From Treponema porcinum (lineage in GTDB: Bacteria; Spirochaetota; Spirochaetia; Treponematales; Treponemataceae), in contig NZ_FUWG01000013.1 of assembly GCF_900167145.1 (NCBI RefSeq), forward strand, positions 1 through 64,000: DNA of 64,000 nt, given 5' to 3'. The notes beneath the pieces were generated by a model. It ran no database searches. It had not been told where the DNA came from and saw only the letters and a program-made list of their open reading frames with translations. How positions within the stretch are numbered: position 1 is the stretch's first letter; the number at the start of each line of letters is the position of its first letter. Position numbers and translations under genes: made by a program. Positions 16,806 to 26,551 of the stretch are shown here, in pieces.

Positions 16806-17882
16806 ATGAAAATAGATTTTGAACGTTTTGCAGAAGACTCAATTCAGAAAAATACGCTCCGGCTTTCCTTCTGGGGAACAGCCGTCGTCTGGTTTCTGCT
16901 GTTGATTTTCTTTGCGTTTGCTCCGGGTGTTCAAAAAAAAGAAGAATTCAAGACAATTCAGATTACGCTTGACGTTCCGCAGGAAAAACCTGAAGTTCAG
17001 AAAACCGATATTGCAAGTCAGGAAACGGCTGCATCAAAAAAAAAGCAGACTTCTCCTTCAAAAAGCGATGCCGCGCAGTCAGCACCTGCGTCCCAGAAAA
17101 AGCCGTCTGTACAGCAGCCTGCAAAAACGGCGCAGAAACAGGCGTCTTCTCCGGCGGCGGCAGCTTCACCTAAAACATCGTCGCCGGCACCAGTTGAAGC
17201 AAAATCAGCCCCGGCTAAGGCGAAAATTACCTATAAAAAAAGCGTCGACGAACTTCTTGCGGAACAGTCCGGGTCTGCAAAAAGTGCTCAGTGGGATGAT
17301 TCAGTTTTCGGTGATGATACGGCGGCTGTTTCTTCTTCCAGCACGACAAATTCAACGGCTGTAAATAAAGGCGTTTCCGGAACGTCTGCACTTTCTGGAA
17401 CGGCAGCATCAGCCGCTCTGGATACGGGAAAAGCAGTTGCAAAAACTGATTCAGCAGTAAAGACAGCTGCAACTTCCGCTACGCAGAATGCGCTCGGAAA
17501 AATTGCGGCGGCTACGTATACGATGTCTGCCGGTAACGGAGTAAGTTCTTCCGCTAAAGTAAATGTTGAAAAAAACGGCGACGGTTCTGTTTCCGTGTCG
17601 ATGACGGACGGCTCTTCAAGAATTTTGCTTGATCCGAAAAAGCCTGTTATATTTATTTCCGAAGAAAATGCTGCCCTTATAGACAGCTCGCGGACTGTTA
17701 CGGTTTCTTTCAAAGTTCTTGCCGGCGGAAACGTTCCTCTTTCGGGAATTGTTATTTCGCCGTCCTCCCTGCTTCCGATTCAGATTCAATCTGAGATACG
17801 GGAACAGATTTCTCAATGGCGTTTTAAGCCGGCTTCTTCCGATGGACAGGCACGCTTTGAGTATAGTATTATAAAAAAATAG
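16806..17882 (+). CDS. TonB-like energy transducer with long Lys/Pro/Ala/Ser linker
   Basis: A 358-residue protein. One N-terminal transmembrane segment (LRLSFWGTAVVWFLLLIFFAF, about residues 18-38) is followed by a periplasmic linker of some 200 residues rich in Lys, Pro, Gln, Ala and Ser (QTSPSKSDAAQSAPASQKKP and similar) and a C-terminal globular domain of about 90 residues ending in EIREQISQWRFKPASSDGQ. The last part matches the TonB/TolA C-terminal pattern in which a helix precedes a W-x-F/Y-x-P strand. The linker is long enough to cross the periplasm. It follows exbD by 11 nt and closes the operon, so a TonB/TolA-type role is very likely. The outer-membrane partner is not proven; the barrel protein at 14093-15736 is the obvious candidate. 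Confidence 0.8.
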   Translation: MKIDFERFAEDSIQKNTLRLSFWGTAVVWFLLLIFFAFAPGVQKKEEFKTIQITLDVPQEKPEVQKTDIASQETAASKKKQTSPSKSDAAQSAPASQKKPSVQQPAKTAQKQASSPAAAASPKTSSPAPVEAKSAPAKAKITYKKSVDELLAEQSGSAKSAQWDDSVFGDDTAAVSSSSTTNSTAVNKGVSGTSALSGTAASAALDTGKAVAKTDSAVKTAATSATQNALGKIAAATYTMSAGNGVSSSAKVNVEKNGDGSVSVSMTDGSSRILLDPKKPVIFISEENAALIDSSRTVTVSFKVLAGGNVPLSGIVISPSSLLPIQIQSEIREQISQWRFKPASSDGQARFEYSIIKK

Positions 17883-17964
17883 GCAGATTCGCTTAAAATC
17901 GTTTTACGGTTTTGGCGTTCTTTAATAAAACGGCAGGCAAAATCGCCCTGTCACAGGAGTTGTA

Positions 17965-18648
17965 GTGTACGTTAAAGGTTTGGGAGAAATAGAAGCAGTT
18001 GCATTTGACATTGACGGAACGCTGTATCCTCAGTGGCGGCTTACAGTCCGCGCTCTGTTCAGGTATATAGCACACGGATTTTTCTTTCTGTTCTACGGTT
18101 TTGTGCGCAATGAAATGCACGCGCTTCCTCAGCACGATAATTTTCGTCAGGTTCAGGCAAAGAAAATGGCAGGATGGCTCAGGTGTTCGCCGGAAGAAGC
18201 GGAGCGCCGCCTGAATGATATTGTCTACAAAGGTCTTGAGCCGTATTTTGAACGGATTGCCTGCTATTCCTATGTGCCTGAAACATTCCGTAAATTAAAG
18301 GAAGCCGGTTTCAAGCTTGCGCTGCTGTCTGATTTTCCGCCGGAGCAGAAAGGAGATGTTTGGGGCGTAAGGCAGTATTGCAACGTCGTTCTTGGAACAG
18401 AACAGCTTGGTGCATTAAAGCCAGATCCGTATTCCTTTTTGAAAATGGCAGATGAACTTGGCGTTGAACCTTCCAGAATTTTGTACGTGGGAAACAGCCT
18501 GAAATATGACGTGCGCGGTTCTCATAATGCAGGAATGAAATGCGCGTATCTTCTTCCGTTCTGGCGCCGGATTTTCAATAAACCTTTAAAAGAAGCGGAG
18601 ATTTCATTTTCAAACTATCGTCAATTACTGAATATTGTGCTAGAATAG
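17965..18648 (+). CDS. HAD-family hydrolase
   Basis: A 227-residue cytoplasmic hydrolase. The start is GTG at 17965, with AGGAG 5 nt upstream. HAD motif I is FDIDGTLYPQ (about residues 13-22, nucleophile Asp13), motif II is LLSDFPP (about residue 117), and motifs III/IV are LKPDPYSF (about residue 152) and ILYVGNSLKYDVRGSHNAGMK. A helical cap sits between motifs I and II. The substrate is unknown; subfamily I HADs with this layout include phosphoglycolate phosphatase-like and nucleotidase-like enzymes. It lies 82 nt downstream of the TonB-like gene and 56 nt before the coiled-coil gene. Confidence 0.85.
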   Translation: MYVKGLGEIEAVAFDIDGTLYPQWRLTVRALFRYIAHGFFFLFYGFVRNEMHALPQHDNFRQVQAKKMAGWLRCSPEEAERRLNDIVYKGLEPYFERIACYSYVPETFRKLKEAGFKLALLSDFPPEQKGDVWGVRQYCNVVLGTEQLGALKPDPYSFLKMADELGVEPSRILYVGNSLKYDVRGSHNAGMKCAYLLPFWRRIFNKPLKEAEISFSNYRQLLNIVLE

Positions 18649-18704
18649 AGAGAACGATACGATTTCGCTGATTAGAAAACGCATTTTTGGGTGGGGATTA
18701 AAAA

Positions 18705-21700
18705 ATGTCAGTTATCACTATTATTATCGCTGCGGCTGTTGCAGCCGGAATTTCCTATGCTCTGCATATCTTTGACAAAGAGTCTAATTCTATGGAAAAA
18801 GTCAGGAAATACGCGGATAAGCGTCAGTCTGACTTTGATGCCTATTTTCAGGCGCAGGAAAAAAAGCTTTCTGCTGCGCAGACAGAAATTGACTCTCAGC
18901 AGATGCGCGCTGCTGCCGCTGTAAAACGTCTTGACCAGCAGATTTCTGATTTTCAAAAAATGACTGATAATTTAAAGTCAGACTCTGAGGCTGTACACAA
19001 AATAGAAGAAAGAATTTCTGCATACGATTCTCTTCTGAAAGAACTTCTGCAAATGACGGCGAGTGTTGAAGAAAATCTTGAAAAAGTAAAAAAAGAGTCT
19101 GTTATTATTGACCGGCTGAATTCAAAAGTGTCCGAACAGCAGGCGAAGGTAGATACGATTGAAAAGCGAATACCTATGATTTCTCAGGAATTTGCGCAGA
19201 AAAACGGCGAGCAGCTTAAAGCTGTTGGAAACCGTCTCCTTTCTGAATACGATGAACGCGGGCAGAAGATAAAGTCAGAATTTGCAAAAGTTGAAGAAAA
19301 TGCGAAGGAAGCGTTGCAGTCATTCCAGAATGAAATATCCGGCGTTTATGAAATTGCTGCAAAGAAAGCGCAGTCGCTTGAAGATGCGGCATTCGAGCAT
19401 TTGAGCCGCCAGGCACAGACAAGAAGCGATGCATACATCAAGCAGCTTGAGCAGGCGCATTCGGATTTGGAAAAACAGCTTGCAGAAAAAGTCGCTTCCG
19501 TTACTTCTTCACTTGGCGGACGCCTGTCTTCAGTAACCGGCGAAATGGAAGAAAAGCTTTCTGCTGTAAAAGGTTCGCTTGAGGAAAAAATGAAGTCCGT
19601 TCAGGAAAAATATGCATCGCTTATAGAAACGACCGGCGGAAAAAGCGATTCGCGCGTGCTTGCGCTTCAGCAGAAAATTGCAGAGAGCGACGAAAAATGC
19701 AGGCAGCGCCTGAATGAACTGAACGTAAAATTTGAAGGCGAAGTAGCCGGCATTCACGAAAAATATGAAGCGCAGCTTTCTTCCGTAGACAGCAAAAATG
19801 ATGAACGCATTTCTGCTCTTGCAGAAAAAATTCAGGCGGCGGACGGAAAGGCTGCCGAAACGTATGCGGCGGCGCTGGAGAAGAACAATCAGAGAATTAG
19901 CGAACTCCAGCATAAAGTTGCAGAGGCATTTGAAAAGTGCAAGCAGCAGATTATTTCTTTGAATGATAATTATCAGAAGTCAGTTGCAGAGATAAAAGAA
20001 AATTACGAGCAGAAACTTTCTGATATAGATTCTGCCTATGATGAACTTAACCGGAAATATGCTTCTGCTACCGCCGGGCTTTCTCAGCAGATTGAGGCTG
20101 TTGAACGTTTATACAGCGAAAAAGAGGGCGGAATTCAGTCTGAAATCTTGCAGAAAATTGATGCGATGTCAGAAAATTATGCAGGCAGAATTGAAGGTTT
20201 GAGGCAGGAACTGACGGAGTCGCTTCATGCGGCTGAGCAGAATGCCCGTCAGGTTTCTGACTGTGTAGAACAGAGCCAGAAATCGTTTGAAGATGCAAAA
20301 GCACTCCTTGATGAAAAAATCGTTTCTGTTCAGGAACGCTATAACAGTATAATTGCAAGCGAAATTGCAAAGGCGGCAAAAGACGCTGAAAGTACGGTGG
20401 ACAGAATAAAATCAGATTGTGAAGATGCGATGAAGCGTATTGCGCAGTTTGAGCCTGAGCTTGACGGCAAGATAGACGGAATGAACGACAGGATTGAATC
20501 ATTTAAGGCTGAAGCTGCTGAAAAAATGCAAAATCTGAATATGGTTCTTGAGCAGTCATCGGAGCGGATAAAACTTGCGTGCGAACAGCAGGAATCAAAG
20601 GCGTTAAGCGGAGTTGATGAAAAGCTTTCTGCATATAAGAAAGATTTGGAGTACCGCCTTTCGCAGCTTGAAGCATCCGGAAGCGATGTTGATACGCTTG
20701 AGAAAACTCTTCGTGCTGCAATGGACGAAATTTCAAGGCGTGTTATGAATGACTTTGATTTCTTTACGGCGGAGCAGCAGAAAAAACACGAGCAGTTTGC
20801 ATCGTCAATCAAGTCTGACTCCGAAGTCATTGAGCGTAATTTGCAACTTATAGAGCAGAAAATAGATGAACTTAAGTCAAATGCAATCGGCGCTATGAGC
20901 GAGAAGCTTAAAGGCTTTGAGGATGATTTTGACCGCAATCTGAAAACACGCGGCGATGAAATTAACGAGGAACTTTCTTCATGGAAGAGTGCGTTTGACG
21001 GAAAAATGACTTCCATTACGAATGAATTTATAGATGAACGCCGCGCTATTGAAACTGAGTACAATGATAATCTGCGTGAAAAACTTGCCGCACTTCAGGA
21101 AAAAAATGAAGAACAGCAAAATCGTGTTGAAATTCAGATTGCACAGGCGCAGAATTCAGTTCAAAATCAGATTAATGATATAAAATCTTCGGTTTCATCT
21201 TTTATGGCAGATATGAAAGATAAAATCTCTGCATCAGATTCCAGAACCGACGAATTTTTGAAGGAAACTGCTGAAAAAACGCAGAGTGCCGTTGCCGAAC
21301 AGCTTGAAAAGGTAAAGTCGGAACTTATGGCAGACCTTCAGAAGTTTGAAGAAATCGTGCAGTCCCGCCAGGAAACAGGAACGTCATCCATTGATGCGGC
21401 TCTGGGTGAGTTCAATACGTGGAAACAGCAGCTGAAACACCAGCTTGATGAGTCAAAAGATCTTTTTGCGCAGGAACTTTCAGGATTGAAGGAACTTGCA
21501 ATGAACAAGGTAAGCGATGCACAGAATTATCTTGATACTGAATACCGGCAGTTTATTGATCAGGCGGCAAAAAAAGTTTCCGAACTTAACGGGCACGCTG
21601 ATGAGTCGCTTAGTAATTATGAGTCCCGCTCTAATGAGGTTGTTCAGCAGCTTCAGAAAATGTACGAGCAGATGCTTAATGATACGGAAGAACGCGTGCG

Positions 21701-22757
21701 TATGCAGAATACAGAGGCTTCCCGAAAACTTCAGGAACTGAACGCAGAAATTCAGAGTGTTTCTGAGAAAAACAGAAATGACCAGTCTGCTTTTGTTATG
21801 AAGATGCAGGGCGATTCAAATGCAATGCAGACTCAGATGAGCGAACTTGGAAAAGAACTTCAGGCTATAAAAACTCAGCTGTCAGTTTACGAGAAAGCCG
21901 AACAGATGAAAAAGCAGCTTGATGAAAAAATCGGCGGTCTGGAAGAAGATTTTGCGCGTCTTGAAAAGTTTAAGGCTGCTGCACTTGATTTAACCGGTCA
22001 GTACAACCAGATTCTTAGAATGAAAGATGAAGTTGAAAAACAGATTGGCAAATTTGAGGAAGATCAGACAAAAGTCGATACAATCGGACAGAAGTATGAC
22101 AGGCTGATTACCTTGTCAAGTTCTATAGACGATAAAATCGACGGTCTTAATACAACGTATGACGAACTACAGAATATGGAAATTCAGGTTCGTGATTTTC
22201 AGGAAAATCTTGCAAATATTTCCGGCAGATATGACCGTCTGGAGCAGAAACAGGAAGTTATTGATCGCGTTATGAAGGACGTAAATACGTCTTTTGAAAA
22301 TCTGAAAAATCTTGAAGACAGGTTAAAAGTCTGTTCCAGCAAGGCAGAAACGCTGCCTGATGAAATACGCGATGTTCAGCGAAATGTGGACGAACTTTTG
22401 AAAAACGGACCGAAAATCGGTGAAGCGGCGCAGAGACTGTCTTCACTTCAGGATTTGCTGAAAGATGCAGAAACTCGTATGGAAGAAATTAATTCTACAC
22501 GGCAGGGAATTGGAAGAAGCGAACAGCGGCTTCTGGAACTGTCAAAAGAAGTTGATTCTAAATTCGAGCAGCTGGCAATACTGACGCGTGAGGATGTTGC
22601 AAAAAATCCGCCGGCAGATAATTCTCATATTACGCCGCAGCAGAGGGATCTCGTTCGCCAGCTGCGCCGGCAGGGCTGGGGAATCAATGAAATTGCAAAG
22701 AGCCTTAAGAGAACGCCTGCAGAAATTGAGCTGATTCTTGAACTTCCAAACGAATAG
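18705..22757 (+). CDS. Very long coiled-coil protein with N-terminal membrane anchor (SpiroCoCo-like)
   Basis: A 1350-residue protein. A short hydrophobic N-terminus (MSVITIIIAAAVAAGISYAL) anchors it in the membrane. From about residue 30 to 1290 it is almost continuous heptad-type coiled coil, rich in Glu, Lys, Gln, Ala and Ser with hardly any Pro or Gly. The C-terminal 45 residues differ: a segment QQRDLVRQLRRQGWGINEIAKSLKRT resembles a helix-turn-helix. Long coiled-coil proteins of this kind occur in treponemes and are thought to have structural roles, for example in cell shape or filaments. An extended helix of that length would reach well over 150 nm. The ribosome site GGTGGGGA lies before the ATG. 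Confidence 0.75.
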   Translation: MSVITIIIAAAVAAGISYALHIFDKESNSMEKVRKYADKRQSDFDAYFQAQEKKLSAAQTEIDSQQMRAAAAVKRLDQQISDFQKMTDNLKSDSEAVHKIEERISAYDSLLKELLQMTASVEENLEKVKKESVIIDRLNSKVSEQQAKVDTIEKRIPMISQEFAQKNGEQLKAVGNRLLSEYDERGQKIKSEFAKVEENAKEALQSFQNEISGVYEIAAKKAQSLEDAAFEHLSRQAQTRSDAYIKQLEQAHSDLEKQLAEKVASVTSSLGGRLSSVTGEMEEKLSAVKGSLEEKMKSVQEKYASLIETTGGKSDSRVLALQQKIAESDEKCRQRLNELNVKFEGEVAGIHEKYEAQLSSVDSKNDERISALAEKIQAADGKAAETYAAALEKNNQRISELQHKVAEAFEKCKQQIISLNDNYQKSVAEIKENYEQKLSDIDSAYDELNRKYASATAGLSQQIEAVERLYSEKEGGIQSEILQKIDAMSENYAGRIEGLRQELTESLHAAEQNARQVSDCVEQSQKSFEDAKALLDEKIVSVQERYNSIIASEIAKAAKDAESTVDRIKSDCEDAMKRIAQFEPELDGKIDGMNDRIESFKAEAAEKMQNLNMVLEQSSERIKLACEQQESKALSGVDEKLSAYKKDLEYRLSQLEASGSDVDTLEKTLRAAMDEISRRVMNDFDFFTAEQQKKHEQFASSIKSDSEVIERNLQLIEQKIDELKSNAIGAMSEKLKGFEDDFDRNLKTRGDEINEELSSWKSAFDGKMTSITNEFIDERRAIETEYNDNLREKLAALQEKNEEQQNRVEIQIAQAQNSVQNQINDIKSSVSSFMADMKDKISASDSRTDEFLKETAEKTQSAVAEQLEKVKSELMADLQKFEEIVQSRQETGTSSIDAALGEFNTWKQQLKHQLDESKDLFAQELSGLKELAMNKVSDAQNYLDTEYRQFIDQAAKKVSELNGHADESLSNYESRSNEVVQQLQKMYEQMLNDTEERVRMQNTEASRKLQELNAEIQSVSEKNRNDQSAFVMKMQGDSNAMQTQMSELGKELQAIKTQLSVYEKAEQMKKQLDEKIGGLEEDFARLEKFKAAALDLTGQYNQILRMKDEVEKQIGKFEEDQTKVDTIGQKYDRLITLSSSIDDKIDGLNTTYDELQNMEIQVRDFQENLANISGRYDRLEQKQEVIDRVMKDVNTSFENLKNLEDRLKVCSSKAETLPDEIRDVQRNVDELLKNGPKIGEAAQRLSSLQDLLKDAETRMEEINSTRQGIGRSEQRLLELSKEVDSKFEQLAILTREDVAKNPPADNSHITPQQRDLVRQLRRQGWGINEIAKSLKRTPAEIELILELPNE

Positions 22758-22759
22758 TT

Positions 22760-23890
22760 ATGAATATCAAGGCATTTGTAAAAAAGGAGATTGTCTTTTG
22801 TGTTTCGGTATTTCTGGCAGTTGCTTCTTCTCTGATAACTTGTCCAACAGCACGGATGATGTTGTCATTTTGTGACTGGCGCGTAATTGTACTTCTATTC
22901 AGTCTTATGCTGGTGATTCAGGCATTTAAGTCTGAAAATGTGCTTGATAATGCTGCTGTCTGGATTCTGCGTTTATGTCCGTCTGTTCGTTCATTGTATT
23001 TTTCTTTTACGTTTCTTGTATTCTTCAGCTCAATGGCGGTTACAAATGACGTTGCGCTTTTGACATTCGTTCCTCTTTCTATTCTCGTATGTAAGATGGC
23101 GGATATTCCATCTGTTATGCTTGTAATTTTGGAGACAGTTGCAGCAAATCTTGGCTCCTGTGTAACTCCTATGGGAAATCCGCAGAATCTTTTTCTGTAT
23201 TCATTTTACTCTATTCCTGTTGTAGATTTTTTCAAGACAACTCTTGTTATTGCAATTCCGTCTTTTATTTTGCTTTTTGTCTCGGTGATTCTTATTACTG
23301 CCGGTGAAAAAAATAAGCCGTTCTTTTTTAGCAAAAATGATTTTTCATTTCATCCGGTACGGAGGGTAAGAACATCTGTGTATTCTGTCGTTATGCTTGT
23401 TATTTTGCTTTCCGTGTTTCGTATTATTGATTACCGAATTGGTTTTATTTTTACTCTTATTTCAATTCTATTATGTAACAGGCATCTTTTAAAAAAAGTT
23501 GATTACTGTCTGCTTATGACATTCTGCGCATTTTTTGTTTTTACTAAAAACTGCACGTCTGTTCCGGGACTTTCCAGTACAATTTCTTCTGTACTGAAAA
23601 GTCCCGGAGTTGTGTTTGGAGTAAGTATTGCTGCAAGTCAAGTTATAAGTAACGTTCCGGCTGCTCTTTTGCTTTCTAATTTTACGGAAGAAACACATGC
23701 ACTTCTTCTTGGAGTTAATGCAGGCGGATTAGGCACTCTTATTGCATCTCTTGCAAGCGTAATTTCATATAAATTGTATAATTCAGAGAATCCGAATACT
23801 TCCGGAATATATCTTCTTAAGTTTACTGTTGTTAATATTATCTTCATGATTCTGCTGATACCGCTCTGTCTTCTGTTTGTAAATCGTTGA
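22760..23890 (+). CDS. ArsB/NhaD-superfamily (YbiR-like) membrane transporter
   Basis: A 376-residue membrane protein with about ten hydrophobic segments. Signature stretches are SSMAVTNDVALLTFVPLSI (about residues 92-110), NLGSCVTPMGNPQNLFLYS (about residues 130-148) and, in the second half, ASQVISNVPAALLLSNFT and LLLGVNAGGLGTLIASLASV. These two-fold repeated TND/NVP-type motifs are typical of the ion-transporter superfamily that includes ArsB, NhaD and E. coli YbiR. The transported ion is unknown. It starts 2 nt after the coiled-coil gene stop, so it is probably co-transcribed with it, although no functional link is evident. Confidence 0.8.
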   Translation: MNIKAFVKKEIVFCVSVFLAVASSLITCPTARMMLSFCDWRVIVLLFSLMLVIQAFKSENVLDNAAVWILRLCPSVRSLYFSFTFLVFFSSMAVTNDVALLTFVPLSILVCKMADIPSVMLVILETVAANLGSCVTPMGNPQNLFLYSFYSIPVVDFFKTTLVIAIPSFILLFVSVILITAGEKNKPFFFSKNDFSFHPVRRVRTSVYSVVMLVILLSVFRIIDYRIGFIFTLISILLCNRHLLKKVDYCLLMTFCAFFVFTKNCTSVPGLSSTISSVLKSPGVVFGVSIAASQVISNVPAALLLSNFTEETHALLLGVNAGGLGTLIASLASVISYKLYNSENPNTSGIYLLKFTVVNIIFMILLIPLCLLFVNR

Positions 23891-23957
23891 TTCCGTCTGC
23901 ACAATATAAAACAGCAGTGTGTTTCTGAAAAATACTTATTGAATATCAGAACAAAAG

Positions 23958-25550
23958 CTACGTTTCAGACTGCATGAAATTTGAAAATGTCTTTCTATAT
24001 TGTATCGCTTCAGCAATGTGCTGCTGTTTTATTTCTGCAGAAAGTTCCATATCGGCGATTGTCCTTCCGATTTTCAGAATGCTTGCCGTAGCACGCGGTG
24101 AAAATCCGTATCTGTTCTGCGCCTTTGTAAGCAGCATTCTTGTAGCCTCATCTATTTTGCAAAATGAAGCAGTTTCCGCCGGTGTAAGGCAGGCATTTTT
24201 CTTTGCCTGACGGTGGCGCTGGGTTTTTACTGCATTTGCAATTCCTATGCGCAGCAGTTCCGTTGTAAGCGGCGGTTCCTGTGCAGAAGAAGCCTCTGTT
24301 CCATCGCTTTCGTTTTTAACTGAAACACGTATATCGATTCTATCAAGAAGCGGCGCAGAAAATTTCTTCCAGTACATTTCAATTGCCCTGCTGCTGCACA
24401 GGCACATTTTTGTGTCCGAACCGAAATTTCCGCAGGGACACGGATTTGCTGCCATAAGCAGCTGAAAACGTGCCGGAAATTGCGTTGAACGTCCTGCACG
24501 TGCCAGGGTTATTCGCCCGGTTTCAAGAGGAACGCGAAGCATCTGCAATACCGACGTCTTGAATTCAGCCGCTTCGTCTAAAAACAGTACGCCGTTGTGC
24601 GCAAGGGATATTTCTCCGGGACGGCAGTTTATTCCGCCGCCACACATTCCTTCTATTGAAGCGGTTTGATGCGGCATTCTGAACGGCGGAGTACGCACAA
24701 GCGGCTGTGCAGGATGCAAAAGTCCTGCCAGTGACATAATTCTTGTAACGGGCTGTGCTTCTTCCGGCGTAAGGAGCGGCAGCAATGCAGGAAATTTCTG
24801 CATTGCCATAGTTTTTCCGCAACCGGGAGAACCGATTGCAACAACGTTGTGACCGCCTGCCGCCGCTATCTGAAGTCCGCGGATAAGCTGCCTTTGTCCG
24901 CGTATGTCTCCGAATTCATAGCCGTCCGTAATGCGCGGAAATAAAATTCCGTTTGTTTCAACGGCGTTTTTGTCAAAAATCTGTTTTGTTCCGGAAAAAT
25001 GAGCGGCAGCTTCCGTAAAATTTTCAGGACTGCTCATTGCCGCAAACGCTTCTTCAAGCGTATCTGCACCAAAGACTTTCATTCCGTTTACTTCACGCGC
25101 TTCTTCCGCGTTTGCGGCCGGTACTATACAGCGGAATATTCCTCCTGCCGCCGCTGTTGCTGCCGCCGCGTGAACTCCGCGTACTGCGCGTATTTTCCCG
25201 GAAAGTTCAAGTTCTCCCATAATAAGAACAGGCGCAGAATCTCTTTCTCCTGCATCTGCACCGTTTCCTTTGTTTGCTTCGTTTGCGGCAAGCACGCCGA
25301 GTGCAATAGGAAGGTCAAAACCTGCGCCTTCTTTTTTCAAGTCAGCAGGGGAAAGGCTTATAAGTACGCGTTCAATTGGAAAATCAAGCCCTGAATTCCG
25401 TATTGCTGCCTGCATCCGCTCCCTTGATTCCTTTACGGCATTGTCCGCAAGTCCTACAATATCAATGGCTGGAATTCCGCGCCGTAAATCAACTTCTACA
25501 GTAACAAGTGCACCTTCGTAACCGAATGGTGAAAAAGAATAAATCTGCAT
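23958..25550 (-). CDS. comM: YifB/ComM-family Mg-chelatase-like AAA+ ATPase
   Basis: A 530-residue protein. The start is taken at ATG 25550 because GGAGG sits 5 nt before it; an in-frame GTG at 25562 overlaps that site. The N-terminal ChlI-like domain begins MQIYSFSPFGYEGALVTVEV and has GIPAIDIVGLADNAVKESRERM. The AAA+ core has Walker A GSPGCGKTM and Walker B GVLFLDEAAEF, and the C-terminal domain contains LLDRIDI and SPRATASILKIGRTIADM. In naturally competent bacteria ComM is a helicase that promotes branch migration during DNA uptake and recombination; homologues occur widely. Length matches the family. It lies 72 nt downstream of the PHP gene on the same strand. Confidence 0.9.
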   Translation of the reverse strand: MQIYSFSPFGYEGALVTVEVDLRRGIPAIDIVGLADNAVKESRERMQAAIRNSGLDFPIERVLISLSPADLKKEGAGFDLPIALGVLAANEANKGNGADAGERDSAPVLIMGELELSGKIRAVRGVHAAAATAAAGGIFRCIVPAANAEEAREVNGMKVFGADTLEEAFAAMSSPENFTEAAAHFSGTKQIFDKNAVETNGILFPRITDGYEFGDIRGQRQLIRGLQIAAAGGHNVVAIGSPGCGKTMAMQKFPALLPLLTPEEAQPVTRIMSLAGLLHPAQPLVRTPPFRMPHQTASIEGMCGGGINCRPGEISLAHNGVLFLDEAAEFKTSVLQMLRVPLETGRITLARAGRSTQFPARFQLLMAANPCPCGNFGSDTKMCLCSSRAIEMYWKKFSAPLLDRIDIRVSVKNESDGTEASSAQEPPLTTELLRIGIANAVKTQRHRQAKKNACLTPAETASFCKIDEATRMLLTKAQNRYGFSPRATASILKIGRTIADMELSAEIKQQHIAEAIQYRKTFSNFMQSET

Positions 25551-25622
25551 TTTTGCCTCCACACATATATATCGAAGTCAGTGCTGAAAAAAGGCAAAAA
25601 ATGCAGGAAAAATCTGAAAAAA

Positions 25623-26483
25623 TTATCTTGAAGAACGTGCTTTTTCCAGTGCAGGCAGAAGTTCATCGTAGTAAAAACGATTTTCAATCTTCTTGCCGCC
25701 ACAGGTAATGCCAGGATGCCTGTCAGCACGCACTTTTTCACCGTGAAAATCGCTTCCGGCAGTGACAAAAAGTCCGTTCCGGCGTGCCATCTCTTCAAGC
25801 CTCAGACATTCCGTTACACGCGCACCGGGATGAAACGCCTCTATTCCTGCAATGCCGCGTTCTTTAAAATCCTGAAGGACAGGCTCAAGTTTTGTCCAGG
25901 AAAGATAAAGCGAAAGCGGATGGGCAAGTACCGGTATTCCGCCGCTTTTGTAAATTGCTTCTATAGAGTCGTCTAAATCTGCGCCGACCCTCTCTACGAA
26001 CCACGGGCGTCCGCGCGCAAGATATTTATCGAATGCGTCCTGCCGGTGCTTTACGATGCCGTGCTTTTCAAGCCAGGCTGCAAAATGAGGTCTTCCCAAA
26101 ACATAACAGGAAAATTCGTTTTGCAAATCTTCCATTGTAATTTCAATTCCGCCGGCATTCATAAGGCTTATCATCTGTTCATTCCGTTCATTCCGGCTTT
26201 TTTGCAGAGAGCTGATTATCTTTTTCAGTTCAGGAGAAATTTCCTGAAGTCCAAGTCCAAGAAGGTGACATTCACAGTTCGGGCGTTCGATGTTCAGTTC
26301 TATTCCGCGAACGAACGTAATGCCGTATTTTTTTGCTTCAAATTCTCCTTCTTCAAGACCGTCTACAGTGTCGTGATCAGTTATTGCGATGACTTCTATA
26401 TTTTTGTCCGCTGCTTTTTTAATAAACTCGGCAGGTGTATACTGTCCGTCAGAAAAAAGTGTGTGTATATGCAAATCTATCAT
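25623..26483 (-). CDS. PHP-domain phosphoesterase (RNase AM / 3',5'-bisphosphate nucleotidase type)
   Basis: A 286-residue cytoplasmic metal-dependent phosphoesterase. The start at 26483 is preferred because the family motif MIDLHIHTLFSDG begins there. The metal ligands are visible as DLHIHT, AITDHDTVDGLEE (about residues 37-49), a mid-protein GIELN, LAHPLSLYLSW and the C-terminal TAGSDFHGEK. E. coli YciV (RNase AM) and related PHP proteins hydrolyse 3',5'-nucleoside bisphosphates or trim RNA 5' ends, which is the probable role. There is no good ribosome site. A 68-bp region separates it from the divergent cNMP-domain gene. Confidence 0.85.
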   Translation of the reverse strand: MIDLHIHTLFSDGQYTPAEFIKKAADKNIEVIAITDHDTVDGLEEGEFEAKKYGITFVRGIELNIERPNCECHLLGLGLQEISPELKKIISSLQKSRNERNEQMISLMNAGGIEITMEDLQNEFSCYVLGRPHFAAWLEKHGIVKHRQDAFDKYLARGRPWFVERVGADLDDSIEAIYKSGGIPVLAHPLSLYLSWTKLEPVLQDFKERGIAGIEAFHPGARVTECLRLEEMARRNGLFVTAGSDFHGEKVRADRHPGITCGGKKIENRFYYDELLPALEKARSSR

Positions 26484-26551
26484 AGAAAAACCATAGCACA
26501 AAAAAAATATTTGTGATATAATAAAAAACATAAAAGTCAGGGGGACTTTGA

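Noticed and set aside
20339-21064. 241-codon minus-strand Ser/Phe-rich frame within the coiled-coil gene
   Set aside because: Antisense of a Glu/Lys-rich coiled coil; composition bias explains it.
25551-25562. GTG start for comM at 25562
   Set aside because: The GGAGG ribosome site overlaps that GTG; the ATG at 25550 has proper spacing.
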